A DNA stretch of 64,000 nucleotides from Mucilaginibacter sp. OK268 (GCF_900103125.1 NZ_FNJV01000005.1:186001-250000); one strand, 5' to 3'. Positions 1 to 8,969 are shown, counted from the first letter of the stretch. Notes: a model not told the origin generated them from the letters alone. Numbers and translations are program-made.

Positions 1-115
1 AGTAAAGGGGAGTTGGTTGTGCGTTACAAACCAATACATATCAAGGAGAAAATAAGTGTTGATGCAGAGTAGATAAATTATGTGTATGCAAGGATTTTGC
101 AAAGTATTTTCAGAA

Positions 116-595
116 TTATTTTTTTATGATTTTTGACTTAATAAAACTTAATTGGTCTGCTGTTAGCTCCGACTTATCGATAAAATTCCCAAACTTTTTA
201 GTGTGGTAGAGAATCAAAAACTGGCGTATTTCTTTTTGTTTTATGATATGCTCCCATGAAAATTCACTTTTAAATGTCGTTCCTTTAACCGCCATTCCAG
301 TGTCAGTAAAAGTGTAGGTTATGTCATTTAGCAGGTTGGGATTTGATTTAATTTGGTTGATGGATAATAAAACAATCAGTGATGGAGCTAATAACAAAAA
401 TAATCCCAAAATCCCGTCAGCGAACGGAGAGTATACATAAAGATCTATCACATTAAAATAATTTAATAATGCTGTTATGAAAAGATAAAGCCCTGCAATG
501 GTACTAATAATAAATCCCGGTTTTTTATAAAGACCAATAAACATTACTTTGATGTATTCCCGTTGATTTAAGCATGAAGTAATAGAAAAGTTCAT
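116..595 (-). CDS. YcxB-like two-TM membrane protein
   Basis: Small inner-membrane protein of 159 residues. Two hydrophobic helices lie at about residues 27-47 and 61-78, followed by a soluble C-terminal domain of about 75 residues whose pattern (beta strand, FSWEHI, later KxxLxxxQLxxI) matches the YcxB-like family. The molecular role of that family is not known. I chose the Met codon at 593-595 because the family usually starts with a short hydrophilic segment about 25 residues before the first helix; the longer frame to 694 adds 33 residues of unlikely sequence. It stands alone, convergent with nothing visible, in AT-rich DNA. Family assignment is by pattern recognition and moderately sure. 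Confidence 0.6.
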   Translation of the reverse strand: MNFSITSCLNQREYIKVMFIGLYKKPGFIISTIAGLYLFITALLNYFNVIDLYVYSPFADGILGLFLLLAPSLIVLLSINQIKSNPNLLNDITYTFTDTGMAVKGTTFKSEFSWEHIIKQKEIRQFLILYHTKKFGNFIDKSELTADQLSFIKSKIIKK

Positions 596-959
596 CGATA
601 TATTGTGATAGTTTATTAAAGGTAAAACAATAGCGTAGAAATAAAAACTATGGTTGTTCCTTATTTTTATATTGCACGGATGTGGTGATAACATCGACCA
701 CAGGCTGATCCCGTTTTTAATTGAACAATATGCCGAATGCCCGTTATGAAGGAGATGAGAGGAATATTTTTTGCCGGAAACCTGCAGGACCCAGGCCTTG
801 ACGATGTATCCAGCATTCAGAACTTTGATTAATTAAAAGCCGAAATCACACTTGAAGAGAGAATGAATAGAAAGACCAGATTTAAATCCCCCGGGAAATA
901 AACAAATTATATCCTTTAAACTATATTTGTAATATTAATAGATCAAAATAACCTTAACC
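596..959. other. Intergenic stretch, no supported gene
   Basis: This 364-base stretch between the YcxB-like gene and the unknown 152-residue gene has no convincing coding region. One frame from 751 reads 25 codons, meets a stop, then continues in the same frame for about 22 more codons to 900. That could be a decayed gene tail, but I recognise no family and do not call it. Confidence 0.4.
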
Positions 960-1418
960 ATGTCAAACAATAACAGAACCATTTACAACCTGCAAAGGTT
1001 TCAAATATTACAAACAAAAGTTAATCCTCAAACCTCTGATTATATTCCAGACGCTTACGCTTATGCTTGGTATGATGAAGTTTATCCAATTATGCACGAA
1101 AGTGATTTAAGTGGTGATTTGAGTGAGTTCTTTAAAATCTCTAAAGAACAGATTGATCAAATTACCAAATACGCTGACAGTGAATGGTTGGATAAACGCT
1201 TGTACACTTTCTATGAATATGAAGATTACTTCAGCGTTAGAACTGCAAACGAAAATAATATTGAACGATTTACTTTAATCGCGGTATTTAAATACGTTTA
1301 TCTAAGCGGTGGATTTGACGATGATTTTTGGAAAAAGCTGTTAGAACCAATGAAACATCCAGCAGAAGCACAAAGCATTACATCAAAGTTTGATAAGGAC
1401 TCGATTTACTTTATATAA
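960..1418 (+). CDS. Unknown acidic protein, 152 aa
   Basis: I do not recognise the family. The protein is 152 residues, acidic and rich in aromatic residues (many Tyr, Phe and Trp), with no signal peptide and no membrane segment, so it is probably cytoplasmic. The stretch from about residue 30 to 60 (AYAWYDEVYPIMHE and onward) and the motif FDDDFWKKLLEP near residue 122 look like a compact helical fold. The ATG is preceded by AT-rich sequence typical of this organism's leaders. It is followed after 173 bases by a PIN-domain gene on the same strand; the two may travel together, but the gap is too long to infer an operon. Confidence 0.6.
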   Translation: MSNNNRTIYNLQRFQILQTKVNPQTSDYIPDAYAYAWYDEVYPIMHESDLSGDLSEFFKISKEQIDQITKYADSEWLDKRLYTFYEYEDYFSVRTANENNIERFTLIAVFKYVYLSGGFDDDFWKKLLEPMKHPAEAQSITSKFDKDSIYFI

Positions 1419-1591
1419 GTGCGGACATAGAAAACGAAGCCCGAACTGTTTAAAGCAGTAATCTACTAACGAGTCAACGAATGAAGTAGCTGGACTGCTG
1501 TTTTTGATTATCAAAAGATCGCTTAGGAGTAGTAAGTGCTTCCGGTATAACTTAGTAAATTAAGTAATTTTCAATTAATCTTAACAGCAAT

Positions 1592-2320
1592 ATGATCACC
1601 TTAGTTCTGGACACCAATATTTGGATTTATTTGACCAAAGAGATTTTTCATGAGCTTTGGACAAAACTTAAAGAAGAAAAGGAAAAAGAGGGATACACCG
1701 TTTTGGTCAATGATATAATATTGCTGGAGTGGGAAAGAAACAAAGCAAAAACAATCTCCAATCTGGCAGACAGCATTAAAACTGAGTATCAGTCAGCAAA
1801 AAATCTTGCTAAATTTCTAACTGGGGATGCCAAAAATAAATTTGAAGAAAGTATTGCTAACTATAAAGATGAGGCAAAACGTATCCAAATGGCGACGGAA
1901 AGAGTTGAGGAAGTTGAGCAATTTATGCGTAATTGTAAGCTGATTGAAGTAACCGAAGCTCAAAAGTTGTTTATTGCTAACTTGGCTATGAAAAAGGAAC
2001 CACCATTTCAAAACAATAAGAATAATTTTAACGATGCGTTGATATTTCGGAATATTTGCGAGGCAACCGAAGATGCTTTTCCTTTTGCGCATGATTTGAT
2101 TTACGTGTCTAATAACCCTGATGACCTCATTGACAAGCAGACAAAAGAAGTTCATGTGAGTTTGACAGAAGGATTAAAGCCAATCAATGTTAAGAATGTC
2201 ACTGAACTTGGCGAAGCTCTGAAACTGGCACCCGAACTCATCGAGGACTTTGATGAATGGCTTGAGGATCAATTAGACCAACAAGCGCAATATGAATACG
2301 ATATTGCACGAGGTAAGTAA
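1592..2320 (+). CDS. PIN-domain protein (DUF4935-like)
   Basis: Predicted PIN-fold ribonuclease of 242 residues. The N-terminus reads VLDTNIW with the first acidic metal ligand at about residue 7, followed by a conserved acidic cluster VNDIILLEWER at about residues 38-48, and later NDALIFRNI and the strand LIYVSNN, which match the DUF4935 branch of PIN proteins. A long charged helical insertion fills residues 50-110. PIN proteins cut RNA with metal-bound aspartates and are common as toxins. This one is longer than a VapC toxin and no antitoxin gene lies beside it, so a defence or RNA-processing role is only a guess. Confidence 0.7.
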   Translation: MITLVLDTNIWIYLTKEIFHELWTKLKEEKEKEGYTVLVNDIILLEWERNKAKTISNLADSIKTEYQSAKNLAKFLTGDAKNKFEESIANYKDEAKRIQMATERVEEVEQFMRNCKLIEVTEAQKLFIANLAMKKEPPFQNNKNNFNDALIFRNICEATEDAFPFAHDLIYVSNNPDDLIDKQTKEVHVSLTEGLKPINVKNVTELGEALKLAPELIEDFDEWLEDQLDQQAQYEYDIARGK

Positions 2321-2350
2321 AAACTTTATACGGGTACATATTGGAAAAGA

Positions 2351-2399
2351 AAGGTCATAGTTTATCCGAAGTCTCTGACTTCGGATAAACTATGACCTT
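2351..2399. terminator. 23-bp perfect hairpin
   Basis: Two perfectly complementary 23-base arms (2351-2373 and 2377-2399) are separated by three bases. It lies just past the PIN gene and could end transcription from either side, though no strong T-run follows. The length is unusual for a terminator. Confidence 0.5.
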
Positions 2400-2431
2400 A
2401 GTCTTAATGACTACGCAATAAGTCTAAAACA

Positions 2432-2465
2432 ACAAAGCCCTCCTGATTTCTCAGGAAGGCTTTGT
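2432..2465 (-). terminator. tRNA-Leu terminator
   Basis: Inverted repeat ACAAAGCC..TCCTGA / TCAGGA..GGCTTTGT with a TTTC loop, lying directly behind the tRNA on the minus strand and followed on that strand by a TTGTTTT run. A normal intrinsic terminator. Confidence 0.75.
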
Positions 2466-2544
2466 ACCCAGCGCCGGAGTCGAACCGGCACGGTTTCCCA
2501 CAGGTGTTTGAGACCAGCGCGTCTACCAATTCCGCCAGCTGGGC
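2465..2544 (-). tRNA. tRNA-Leu (CAA)
   Basis: Cloverleaf with a seven-pair acceptor stem (GCCCAGC with GCTGGGT, one G-U pair), D-loop AATTGGTAGACGC, a variable arm of class II length and T-loop GGTTCGACTCC. The anticodon loop reads CTCAAAC, giving anticodon CAA and leucine. One mismatch is visible in the anticodon stem. CCA is not encoded. The 3' end faces the AT-rich accessory stretch. Confidence 0.88.
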
Positions 2545-2568
2545 ATGCTCTATTGTAAGTGGTATTTC

Positions 2569-3093
2569 TTACAAGCGGGCTGCAAATGTATCTAAACTCT
2601 CTTTAATTCGCAACAGATATTTTTGTCTATAGTAAATTTCTGCTATTTCATTACGCCTGCTTTCCTGGGCGGTATGATCTAAATGCGCATAACCGGCGGT
2701 CAAGTTGGCGAGTTTGTCATTAATATCTCCCTCAATAGCAAGTACTTCTGTAGTAACTGCAGCCAGTTGTTCTGCATCATCAACTTCCATCAGGCGTTCA
2801 TTAATATCCATCATTTCCATTAAAAAATCTGCCGGAAGTTGTGGTTTTGCCCCCTCAGATACCAGGTCATGCAGCTTTAAAATGTATTCCATCCTGCGCG
2901 CGGGATCAGAAAGTACTTGGTAAGCTTTATTATTTAGCGTAGATAATTCCAGTATTTCCTGTTGCTTCGCCTCGTCTTCGCCCGCATAAAAATCAGGGTG
3001 ATATTGCTTGCTTAGCCCATAGAATTTCTTTTTCAGCAGGACCGCGTCAATATCAAAAGATTCAGGTACACCGTAAAATTCAAAATAATTCAT
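2569..3093 (-). CDS. hscB: Fe-S cluster co-chaperone HscB
   Basis: J-domain co-chaperone of 174 residues that delivers the scaffold IscU/SufU to an HscA/DnaK-type ATPase during iron-sulfur cluster transfer. The J-domain occupies residues 1-80, with the diagnostic HPD motif at residues 32-34. The C-terminal three-helix domain that binds the scaffold follows from about residue 95. Length is normal for HscB. No isc genes adjoin it; it is a lone gene between the tRNA and kdsA, transcribed divergently from kdsA. In Bacteroidota hscB is often separated from the rest of the machinery. Confidence 0.9.
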   Translation of the reverse strand: MNYFEFYGVPESFDIDAVLLKKKFYGLSKQYHPDFYAGEDEAKQQEILELSTLNNKAYQVLSDPARRMEYILKLHDLVSEGAKPQLPADFLMEMMDINERLMEVDDAEQLAAVTTEVLAIEGDINDKLANLTAGYAHLDHTAQESRRNEIAEIYYRQKYLLRIKESLDTFAARL

Positions 3094-3232
3094 AGCACGA
3101 ATTTCAAGAATGTTATTGAATTAACACGAATTTAGTAAGCACTATTACATGAATATTATCAAATGACTTGAATTATTACCAATTGTTTTGACCGGTGAAA
3201 TCAGTGTCTGTTTTTTAATTCGTGCTTATCAC

Positions 3233-3240
3233 TATCTTTG
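3233..3240 (+). promoter_or_regulatory. -7 box of kdsA
   Basis: TATCTTTG matches the Bacteroidota -7 consensus TAnnTTTG, 26 bases before the kdsA ATG at 3267. Because the box lies downstream of the GTG at 3222, it argues against that longer start. Confidence 0.6.
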
Positions 3241-3266
3241 CCTCTTATACTATAAAATACCACATC

Positions 3267-4043
3267 ATGTTGTTTGAACAAATGCGGCAAAAGCCGTTCT
3301 TTATATTAGGACCCTGTGTAATGGAAAACCAGGAGCTGTTATACCAGGTAGCCGAGAAAGTGGCTGAGGCTGGTGAGCGTTATCAAGTTCCGGTAATATT
3401 TAAATCATCGTTTGATAAAGCCAACCGTACGTCTATTCATTCCTATCGCGGCCCGGGTATTGAAAAAGGCATGGAAATGCTGCAAAATGTAAAAGATCGT
3501 TTTGGCTTACCTGTAACTACCGATATTCACGAACCTGGCCAGGCTGCTATCGCCGCCCAGGTGGTTGATATATTACAGATCCCGGCCTTTTTATGCCGTC
3601 AAACCGATCTGCTGGTAGCGGCTGCTCAAACAGGTAAAATAGTGAACGTAAAAAAAGCCCAGTTTTTGTCGGGGCAGGATATGTTTTATCCGGCACAAAA
3701 GGTTATAGAAGCAGGCAATAATCAGGTGATATTGACCGAACGCGGTAATATGTACGGGTATAATAACCTGGCTGTTGATTTCAGGAACATTTATGATATG
3801 AAGGCTTTCGGGCACCCGGTTTGTATGGATTGTACCCACTCGGTGCAACGTCCGGGCGGGGCAGGGGGCAAAACCGGTGGTGACCGTACCTTTGTGCCTA
3901 TGATGGCACTGGCCGCTAAAGCTTTTGGCGCTGATGGTTATTTTATGGAGATACACCCCGATCCGGACAATGCATTAAGTGATGGCCCAAATATGGTTAA
4001 GCTCCATGACCTGGATAAAGTATTAGCGCCGCTATTGTCCTGA
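3267..4043 (+). CDS. kdsA: Kdo-8-phosphate synthase KdsA
   Basis: Cytoplasmic enzyme that condenses phosphoenolpyruvate with D-arabinose 5-phosphate to Kdo 8-phosphate, the precursor of the lipopolysaccharide inner core sugar. The 258-residue protein shows the family signatures GPCVMENQE near residue 15, FKSSFDKANRTS, the substrate loop DCTHSVQRPGG and the C-terminal EIHPDPD. It is slightly shorter than the E. coli enzyme, as usual in Bacteroidota. The start at 3267 places a -7 promoter box just upstream. The arabinose-phosphate isomerase that makes its substrate follows 88 bases downstream, so the two form a pathway pair. Confidence 0.93.
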   Translation: MLFEQMRQKPFFILGPCVMENQELLYQVAEKVAEAGERYQVPVIFKSSFDKANRTSIHSYRGPGIEKGMEMLQNVKDRFGLPVTTDIHEPGQAAIAAQVVDILQIPAFLCRQTDLLVAAAQTGKIVNVKKAQFLSGQDMFYPAQKVIEAGNNQVILTERGNMYGYNNLAVDFRNIYDMKAFGHPVCMDCTHSVQRPGGAGGKTGGDRTFVPMMALAAKAFGADGYFMEIHPDPDNALSDGPNMVKLHDLDKVLAPLLS

Positions 4044-4105
4044 TGATGAGTTTTTAGGTTGGACGTTTTAAGCGGCACCTAAACTGGTTAAATTATAAAC
4101 ATAAA

Positions 4106-4131
4106 ACGTATCACGTACCACGTAAAACGTA
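4106..4131 (+). repeat. ACGTAnn x4, period 7
   Basis: The word ACGTA occurs at 4106, 4113, 4120 and 4127, exactly every 7 bases, and the last copy touches the ATG of kdsD at 4132. See findings. Confidence 0.75.
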
Positions 4132-5067
4132 ATGAAAGATATTGCCAAAAGGGTTTTTGATATTGAGATCGAGTCGTTACAACATGTGGCTGGCTTAATT
4201 GATGATGAGTTTACTAAAGTAGTTAATGTTATACTAAAATCTACGGGCAAACTGGTGGTGATTGGGATAGGCAAATCAGGCCTTATTGGTAAAAAAATAG
4301 CTGCTACACTGGCCAGCACGGGTACACCGAGCTTTTTTCTGCACCCGGGTGAAGCTTTTCATGGCGATCTGGGTATGGTAAGTTCTAATGATATGGTGAT
4401 GCTGATATCCTATTCGGGAGAGACAGATGAGGTGCTTAGGATCATCCCGTTTTTAACCTGGAACAAGAACCTCGTTATTGGAGTTACAGGTAATCCGAAT
4501 TCAACAGTGGCTAAAAACAGTCACCACCATTTGAACATAAAAATTTCAAGAGAAGCTTGTCCGCTTGAACTGGCGCCTACTTCATCAACTACAGCCGCTC
4601 TGGTTATGGGCGATGCTCTGGCCATAGCCCTGATGGAATCCCGTGGCTTTCAGCAACATGACTTTGCCCGTTTCCATCCCGGCGGAAGCCTGGGACGTAA
4701 GTTACTGGTTAAGGTAAAGGACCTGATGCGTACAGATAAGCTGCCTTTTATAAATGAGAATGCCCCTTTTATGGAGTTATTGCTCAGCATGTCTGCAGGG
4801 CGATTGGGGATGGTGATGGTAGGGGATGCCACCTATATTAAAGGGATAGTTACCGATGGTGATTTGCGCAGGGCATTATTACAACATCCGGATACTTCGA
4901 CATTAACCGTCGCCGAGATCATGACCTCAAACCCCATTATTATTGATGGTGAGGAATTTGTGAGCCGGGCCGAACAATTAATGATCGAAAAAAAGATCAC
5001 CACTTTGCTGGTGGGCTCTTCTTCAGACAAAACTATTCAGGGTGTTTACCAGATCTATAACCAGTAG
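4132..5067 (+). CDS. kdsD: D-arabinose-5-phosphate isomerase
   Basis: Interconverts ribulose 5-phosphate and arabinose 5-phosphate, the first step toward Kdo. The 311-residue protein has an N-terminal SIS sugar-isomerase domain (residues about 30-180; GIGKSGLIGKKIA and HPGEAFHGDLGM are the phosphosugar-binding motifs) and a C-terminal pair of CBS modules (about 200-311), the usual KdsD/KpsF layout. The family also has GutQ- and KpsF-type members with the same reaction; adjacency to kdsA supports the Kdo role. The ATG is directly abutted by an ACGTA period-7 repeat, so no conventional ribosome-binding site is visible. Confidence 0.92.
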   Translation: MKDIAKRVFDIEIESLQHVAGLIDDEFTKVVNVILKSTGKLVVIGIGKSGLIGKKIAATLASTGTPSFFLHPGEAFHGDLGMVSSNDMVMLISYSGETDEVLRIIPFLTWNKNLVIGVTGNPNSTVAKNSHHHLNIKISREACPLELAPTSSTTAALVMGDALAIALMESRGFQQHDFARFHPGGSLGRKLLVKVKDLMRTDKLPFINENAPFMELLLSMSAGRLGMVMVGDATYIKGIVTDGDLRRALLQHPDTSTLTVAEIMTSNPIIIDGEEFVSRAEQLMIEKKITTLLVGSSSDKTIQGVYQIYNQ

Positions 5068-5122
5068 GGCGGATTAAGCATCATAAAAAATAAATTATAT
5101 TTACGATCTACAGCTATAAAAA

Positions 5123-6460
5123 ATGATTGATCAATCGTCAAATCAATTCTCTGAAAAATTTGTACCACCAGCCAGTACTCATATTGCCATTATCGGATTA
5201 GGGTACGTTGGTTTGCCCTTAGCCGTAGAGTTTGCCAAAAAATATCCTGTAAAAGGCTTTGATATTAAGCAAAGTCGTGTTGATGAGTTGAATCAAGCCT
5301 TTGATCGTACCCTTGAGACCGATTCTGCTGTATTATTATCAGTATTAACAACAGATGCAGGGGCGGGTACAGGCCTAATATTTACATCTTCTGTTCAGGA
5401 TATTGCCTCATGTAATATTTATATCATCGCCGTACCAACTCCGACAGATCAGTATAACCGCCCGGATCTGAGCTTGCTGATTAAAGCCAGCAAAAGTGTA
5501 GGTAGCATACTTAAAGCCAGCGATGTAGTGATATATGAATCAACCGTGTATCCCGGCGCTACAGAAGATGTTTGTATTCCGGTATTGGAGCAAACATCCG
5601 GACTGAAATTTAACAACGATTTTTTTGCAGGATATTCACCGGAACGTATAAATCCGGGGGACAAAGTACACACACTTACCAATATCTTAAAAGTAACCTC
5701 AGGCTCAACAACCGAGGCCGCTGACTTTATTGATGGGCTTTACCGTTCCATCATAACAGCAGGAACGCACAAAGCCCCCAGTATAAAAGTGGCCGAAGCT
5801 TGCAAGGTTATCGAAAATTCGCAACGGGATATCAATATTGCCTTTGTAAATGAGCTGGCCAAGATATTCAACATGATGAATATTGATACCCATGCTGTTT
5901 TAGAGGCTGCCGGTACCAAATGGAATTTCCTGAATTTTAAACCAGGGCTGGTTGGCGGGCATTGTACCGGGGTTGATCCTTATTACCTGGCGCAAAAGGC
6001 GCAGGAGGTAGGTTATCATCCCGAGATCATATTGGCAGGACGCAGGCTTAATGATGGTATGGGCAATTATGTAGCCCTTGAAGTAATAAAATTGATGATA
6101 AAAAATGACATATCAGTTAAGCACTCCAATATATTGGTATTAGGTTTTACTTTTAAAGAAAATTGCCCTGACGTCCGCAATACCCGTGTTATTGATATTG
6201 TGAAAGTTTTAAGCGGTTTTGAGGCTCATTGTGAAATATATGATCCCTGGGCCGACCCGGTTGAAGTTAAACAGGAGTATGGCGTAGATACGGTAAAGGA
6301 TGTAGATAAATTACGCGGAAATTACGATGCTATAGTTATTGCGGTAGGGCACCGGGAGTTTCTTAAACTGAATTATAGCTTGTTAAAGAAAAACGATTTA
6401 TCAATTATATACGATATCAAAGGAATTTTAGAAAAAGATCTTGTAAACGGACGCTTATAA
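5123..6460 (+). CDS. UDP-N-acetyl-sugar 6-dehydrogenase (TviB/WbpA type)
   Basis: NAD-dependent enzyme that oxidises the C6 hydroxyl of a UDP-sugar to a uronic acid for surface polysaccharide. The protein has 445 residues. The N-terminal Rossmann domain shows [16 protein letters not shown] at about residues 27-42; the central helix carries [19 protein letters not shown]; the catalytic Cys sits in [12 protein letters not shown] near residue 278; the C-terminal UDP-binding domain contains [12 protein letters not shown]. The spacing VKGFDI..RVDELNQ with TLE is typical of the TviB (UDP-GlcNAc or UDP-GalNAc dehydrogenase) group rather than UDP-glucose dehydrogenase. It sits between Kdo genes and an initiating sugar transferase. 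Confidence 0.87.
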   Translation: MIDQSSNQFSEKFVPPASTHIAIIGLGYVGLPLAVEFAKKYPVKGFDIKQSRVDELNQAFDRTLETDSAVLLSVLTTDAGAGTGLIFTSSVQDIASCNIYIIAVPTPTDQYNRPDLSLLIKASKSVGSILKASDVVIYESTVYPGATEDVCIPVLEQTSGLKFNNDFFAGYSPERINPGDKVHTLTNILKVTSGSTTEAADFIDGLYRSIITAGTHKAPSIKVAEACKVIENSQRDINIAFVNELAKIFNMMNIDTHAVLEAAGTKWNFLNFKPGLVGGHCTGVDPYYLAQKAQEVGYHPEIILAGRRLNDGMGNYVALEVIKLMIKNDISVKHSNILVLGFTFKENCPDVRNTRVIDIVKVLSGFEAHCEIYDPWADPVEVKQEYGVDTVKDVDKLRGNYDAIVIAVGHREFLKLNYSLLKKNDLSIIYDIKGILEKDLVNGRL

Positions 6461-6681
6461 TTCTAGCTTCGTCGATAAAAAAACTGTTTATAGTATTGCA
6501 ATGTCTTTTGTTTTTGGTTAATTGTTTTATATTTGGTTTTGTATGGATTTTCTTAATTTATAATTTTGCGGGCAGCAACTTTACAGCTTTATTACCCGTT
6601 TAACATTCAACCTTCAGGTTGCTATATAAATAAATTATGCTAATTTTAGCGTGTGTTTTCTACTATAATAAGCTCTAATAA

Positions 6682-8085
6682 ATGATTCACAGATACGCTA
6701 CTTTTATTAAAGCAGTGAACCTTACCATTGACTATATTATACTTAATATAAGCATGGTGATTTCTTACTTCATCGAAGACAGATCGTATATTTTTTGGAT
6801 AAGTAACAGGAAATATCTGCCTATTGTATTGGTGTTTAATTTAATCTGGTTACTATCTGCTAACATCACTGGCTTATACGAACATGTTTTAAACAAAGAC
6901 TCCATAAAAACTTATCGGGGTGTAATTAAAACCTATCTCTTGTTTGTAAGCTTTATTTGTTTCACCATCATTATATTGATAGGGACAAAGGCCTATTTTA
7001 TAACCCGCGAGTATTTGTTTTATTCACTGGCATTGTTTGGCTTTTTGTTGGGGCTATGGAAACTGGTGTTCCTCACCATACGTAAAAGTGATCGCGCTTC
7101 ATTGATTGATACAAGGGCTGTAATTATTATCGGCGGGGGCAGAATAGGGTCAGATCTGTATAGTTTTTTTAAACTAAACCCCGAACGTGGCTATAGCCTG
7201 GTTGGTTTTTTTGATGACGGTACCGAGCATATTATGGATAAACGCCTTTATTTAGGCGGAACCGAGGATTGCATTAGCTGGGTGCTCAATAATAAGGTTG
7301 ATGAGATATTTTGTACTCTTCCTAATTCTGAAGCCCAAACTATCGAAAAGCTGATGCTTGACGCCGATAAAAACCTCATCAGGTTTAAATTTATTCCCGA
7401 GTATTATGATTATGCCAAGAAACCAACTTTTATACAAAGTTTCGGGCATATCCCGGTAATATCAGTAAGGCCTGAGCCTTTAGAGAATATGCTGAACCGG
7501 TCAATTAAGCGATTATTTGATGTAGCTTTTTCCCTGTTCATCATTCTGTTTATTTTTAGCTGGTTGTTCCCTATACTGGCCATTTTGATCAAACTGGAAT
7601 CAAGGGGCCCAATATTCTTTGTGCAGGAACGCTCGGGCCGCGATAATAAGCCATTTAAATGTTACAAATTCCGCAGTATGCGGGTAAATAAAGATTCTGA
7701 TAAAAAGCAGGCTACACGTGGCGACTCACGTATCACTAAAACCGGGGCCTTTATCCGTAAAACCAGTATTGACGAATTGCCTCAGTTCTTTAACGTGCTT
7801 TTAGGTAATATGTCCGTAGTGGGGCCAAGGCCACACATGATCAGCCATACGCAGCAATACTCTCAGTTGATTGATACTTTTATGGTAAGGCACTTTCTTA
7901 AACCTGGTATTACCGGTTGGGCCCAGATCAAAGGGCTAAGGGGCGAAACCCAAACCACCCAGGCCATGCTGGAGCGTGTTGAGGCCGATGTTTGGTATCT
8001 GGAAAACTGGTCGTTCCTGCTGGATATGAAGATCATCTTCCTGACCGTTTGGAATGTGGTGAAAGGCGAGAAAAACGCGTTTTAA
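6682..8085 (+). CDS. Undecaprenyl-phosphate glucose-phosphotransferase (WcaJ family)
   Basis: Inner-membrane enzyme that starts exopolysaccharide repeat-unit synthesis by moving a sugar 1-phosphate onto undecaprenyl phosphate. In 467 residues it has four to five N-terminal membrane helices (about 10-125), a cytoplasmic Rossmann-like domain starting with VIIIGGGRIGSDLY near residue 147, one more hydrophobic segment near 280-300, and the C-terminal bacterial sugar transferase domain with KCYKFRSMR, SIDELPQFFNVL, VGPRP and KPGITGWAQIKGLRGE. Length and architecture match WcaJ/EpsB proteins. No glycosyltransferases, flippase or polymerase follow, so the rest of the pathway must be encoded elsewhere. 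Confidence 0.92.
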   Translation: MIHRYATFIKAVNLTIDYIILNISMVISYFIEDRSYIFWISNRKYLPIVLVFNLIWLLSANITGLYEHVLNKDSIKTYRGVIKTYLLFVSFICFTIIILIGTKAYFITREYLFYSLALFGFLLGLWKLVFLTIRKSDRASLIDTRAVIIIGGGRIGSDLYSFFKLNPERGYSLVGFFDDGTEHIMDKRLYLGGTEDCISWVLNNKVDEIFCTLPNSEAQTIEKLMLDADKNLIRFKFIPEYYDYAKKPTFIQSFGHIPVISVRPEPLENMLNRSIKRLFDVAFSLFIILFIFSWLFPILAILIKLESRGPIFFVQERSGRDNKPFKCYKFRSMRVNKDSDKKQATRGDSRITKTGAFIRKTSIDELPQFFNVLLGNMSVVGPRPHMISHTQQYSQLIDTFMVRHFLKPGITGWAQIKGLRGETQTTQAMLERVEADVWYLENWSFLLDMKIIFLTVWNVVKGEKNAF

Positions 8086-8086
8086 C

Positions 8087-8875
8087 ATGGCTGTTTTTCA
8101 CGATCAGCTCAATCGTGTGGTCAGTTTGCCGGCAGTTCCTAAAAGGATCATATCTATAGTACCGTCACAGACAGAATTATTGTTTCATTTAGGACTTGAT
8201 GCCGAGGTTATAGGCATTACCAAATTTTGTATTCATCCGGAGGATAAATTTAAAGCCCGAACTAAAGTAGGGGGTACCAAGCAGTTGAATATTGATCAGA
8301 TAAGGGCCTTGCAGCCAGACCTGATCATTGCTAATAAAGAAGAGAATGAGCGCGGCCAGGTAGAGGAGTTGATAAACATTTGTCCGGTTTGGATAAGTGA
8401 TATCCATGACCTCGATAGCGCCCTGGAGATGATCAGAGCTGTAGGGTTACTGGTAAACCGTGAAACGGAGGCCAATGCTTTATGCAACGATATTGTTAGT
8501 CGCTTTAATAACCTGGCATTACCCGTCACAAATCTCAAAGTAGCTTATTTTATCTGGCGTAAGCCTTATATGGTTGCCGGTAGTGATACTTTTATTGACA
8601 GTATGCAGCAAAAGTGTGGACTAACTAATGCCATTAATCAAGACCGGTACCCGGAAATAACTTCTCAGGAAATAATAGCAACTGATCCCGATCTGATCTT
8701 TTTATCATCAGAACCATATCCCTTTAAGCAAAAACATATAGACGAATTTAAGCTGATGCTGCCCAATGCAAAAGTTATCCTGGTTGATGGTGAAATGTTT
8801 TCGTGGTACGGCAGCCGTTTATTATATGCACCGGATTATTTTAGGACTATTATGCAAGCCTTAACATTAAATTAA
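8087..8875 (+). CDS. BtuF-like helical-backbone binding protein, no signal peptide
   Basis: The 262-residue protein matches the helical-backbone metal/corrinoid receptor fold of BtuF and siderophore-binding proteins: RIISIVPSQTELLFHLGL at the start, VGGTKQLNIDQIRALQPDLIIA at about residues 63-84, and WYGSRLL near the end. Family members normally are periplasmic or lipid-anchored and feed an ABC importer; this one begins directly with the fold and shows no signal peptide, so it may be cytosolic or a structural relative with another job. It starts one base after the wcaJ-type gene and is probably cotranscribed with it. No permease or ATPase is nearby. Confidence 0.75.
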   Translation: MAVFHDQLNRVVSLPAVPKRIISIVPSQTELLFHLGLDAEVIGITKFCIHPEDKFKARTKVGGTKQLNIDQIRALQPDLIIANKEENERGQVEELINICPVWISDIHDLDSALEMIRAVGLLVNRETEANALCNDIVSRFNNLALPVTNLKVAYFIWRKPYMVAGSDTFIDSMQQKCGLTNAINQDRYPEITSQEIIATDPDLIFLSSEPYPFKQKHIDEFKLMLPNAKVILVDGEMFSWYGSRLLYAPDYFRTIMQALTLN

Positions 8876-8940
8876 TGGCAACGAAATGAGGGGGATAGCT
8901 AAAAAACTAAAAAATTGTTTTAAAATTTAGCTTTAAACAC

Positions 8941-8948
8941 TATCTTTG
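8941..8948 (+). promoter_or_regulatory. -7 box of tRNA-Leu
   Basis: TATCTTTG, matching TAnnTTTG, lies 21 bases before the tRNA; a TTG occurs 23 bases upstream of it. Confidence 0.55.
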
Positions 8949-8969
8949 CGACCTGTTAAAAATCCTAAT

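Noticed and set aside
3222-3266. GTG start of kdsA
   Set aside because: The -7 promoter box lies inside this extension.
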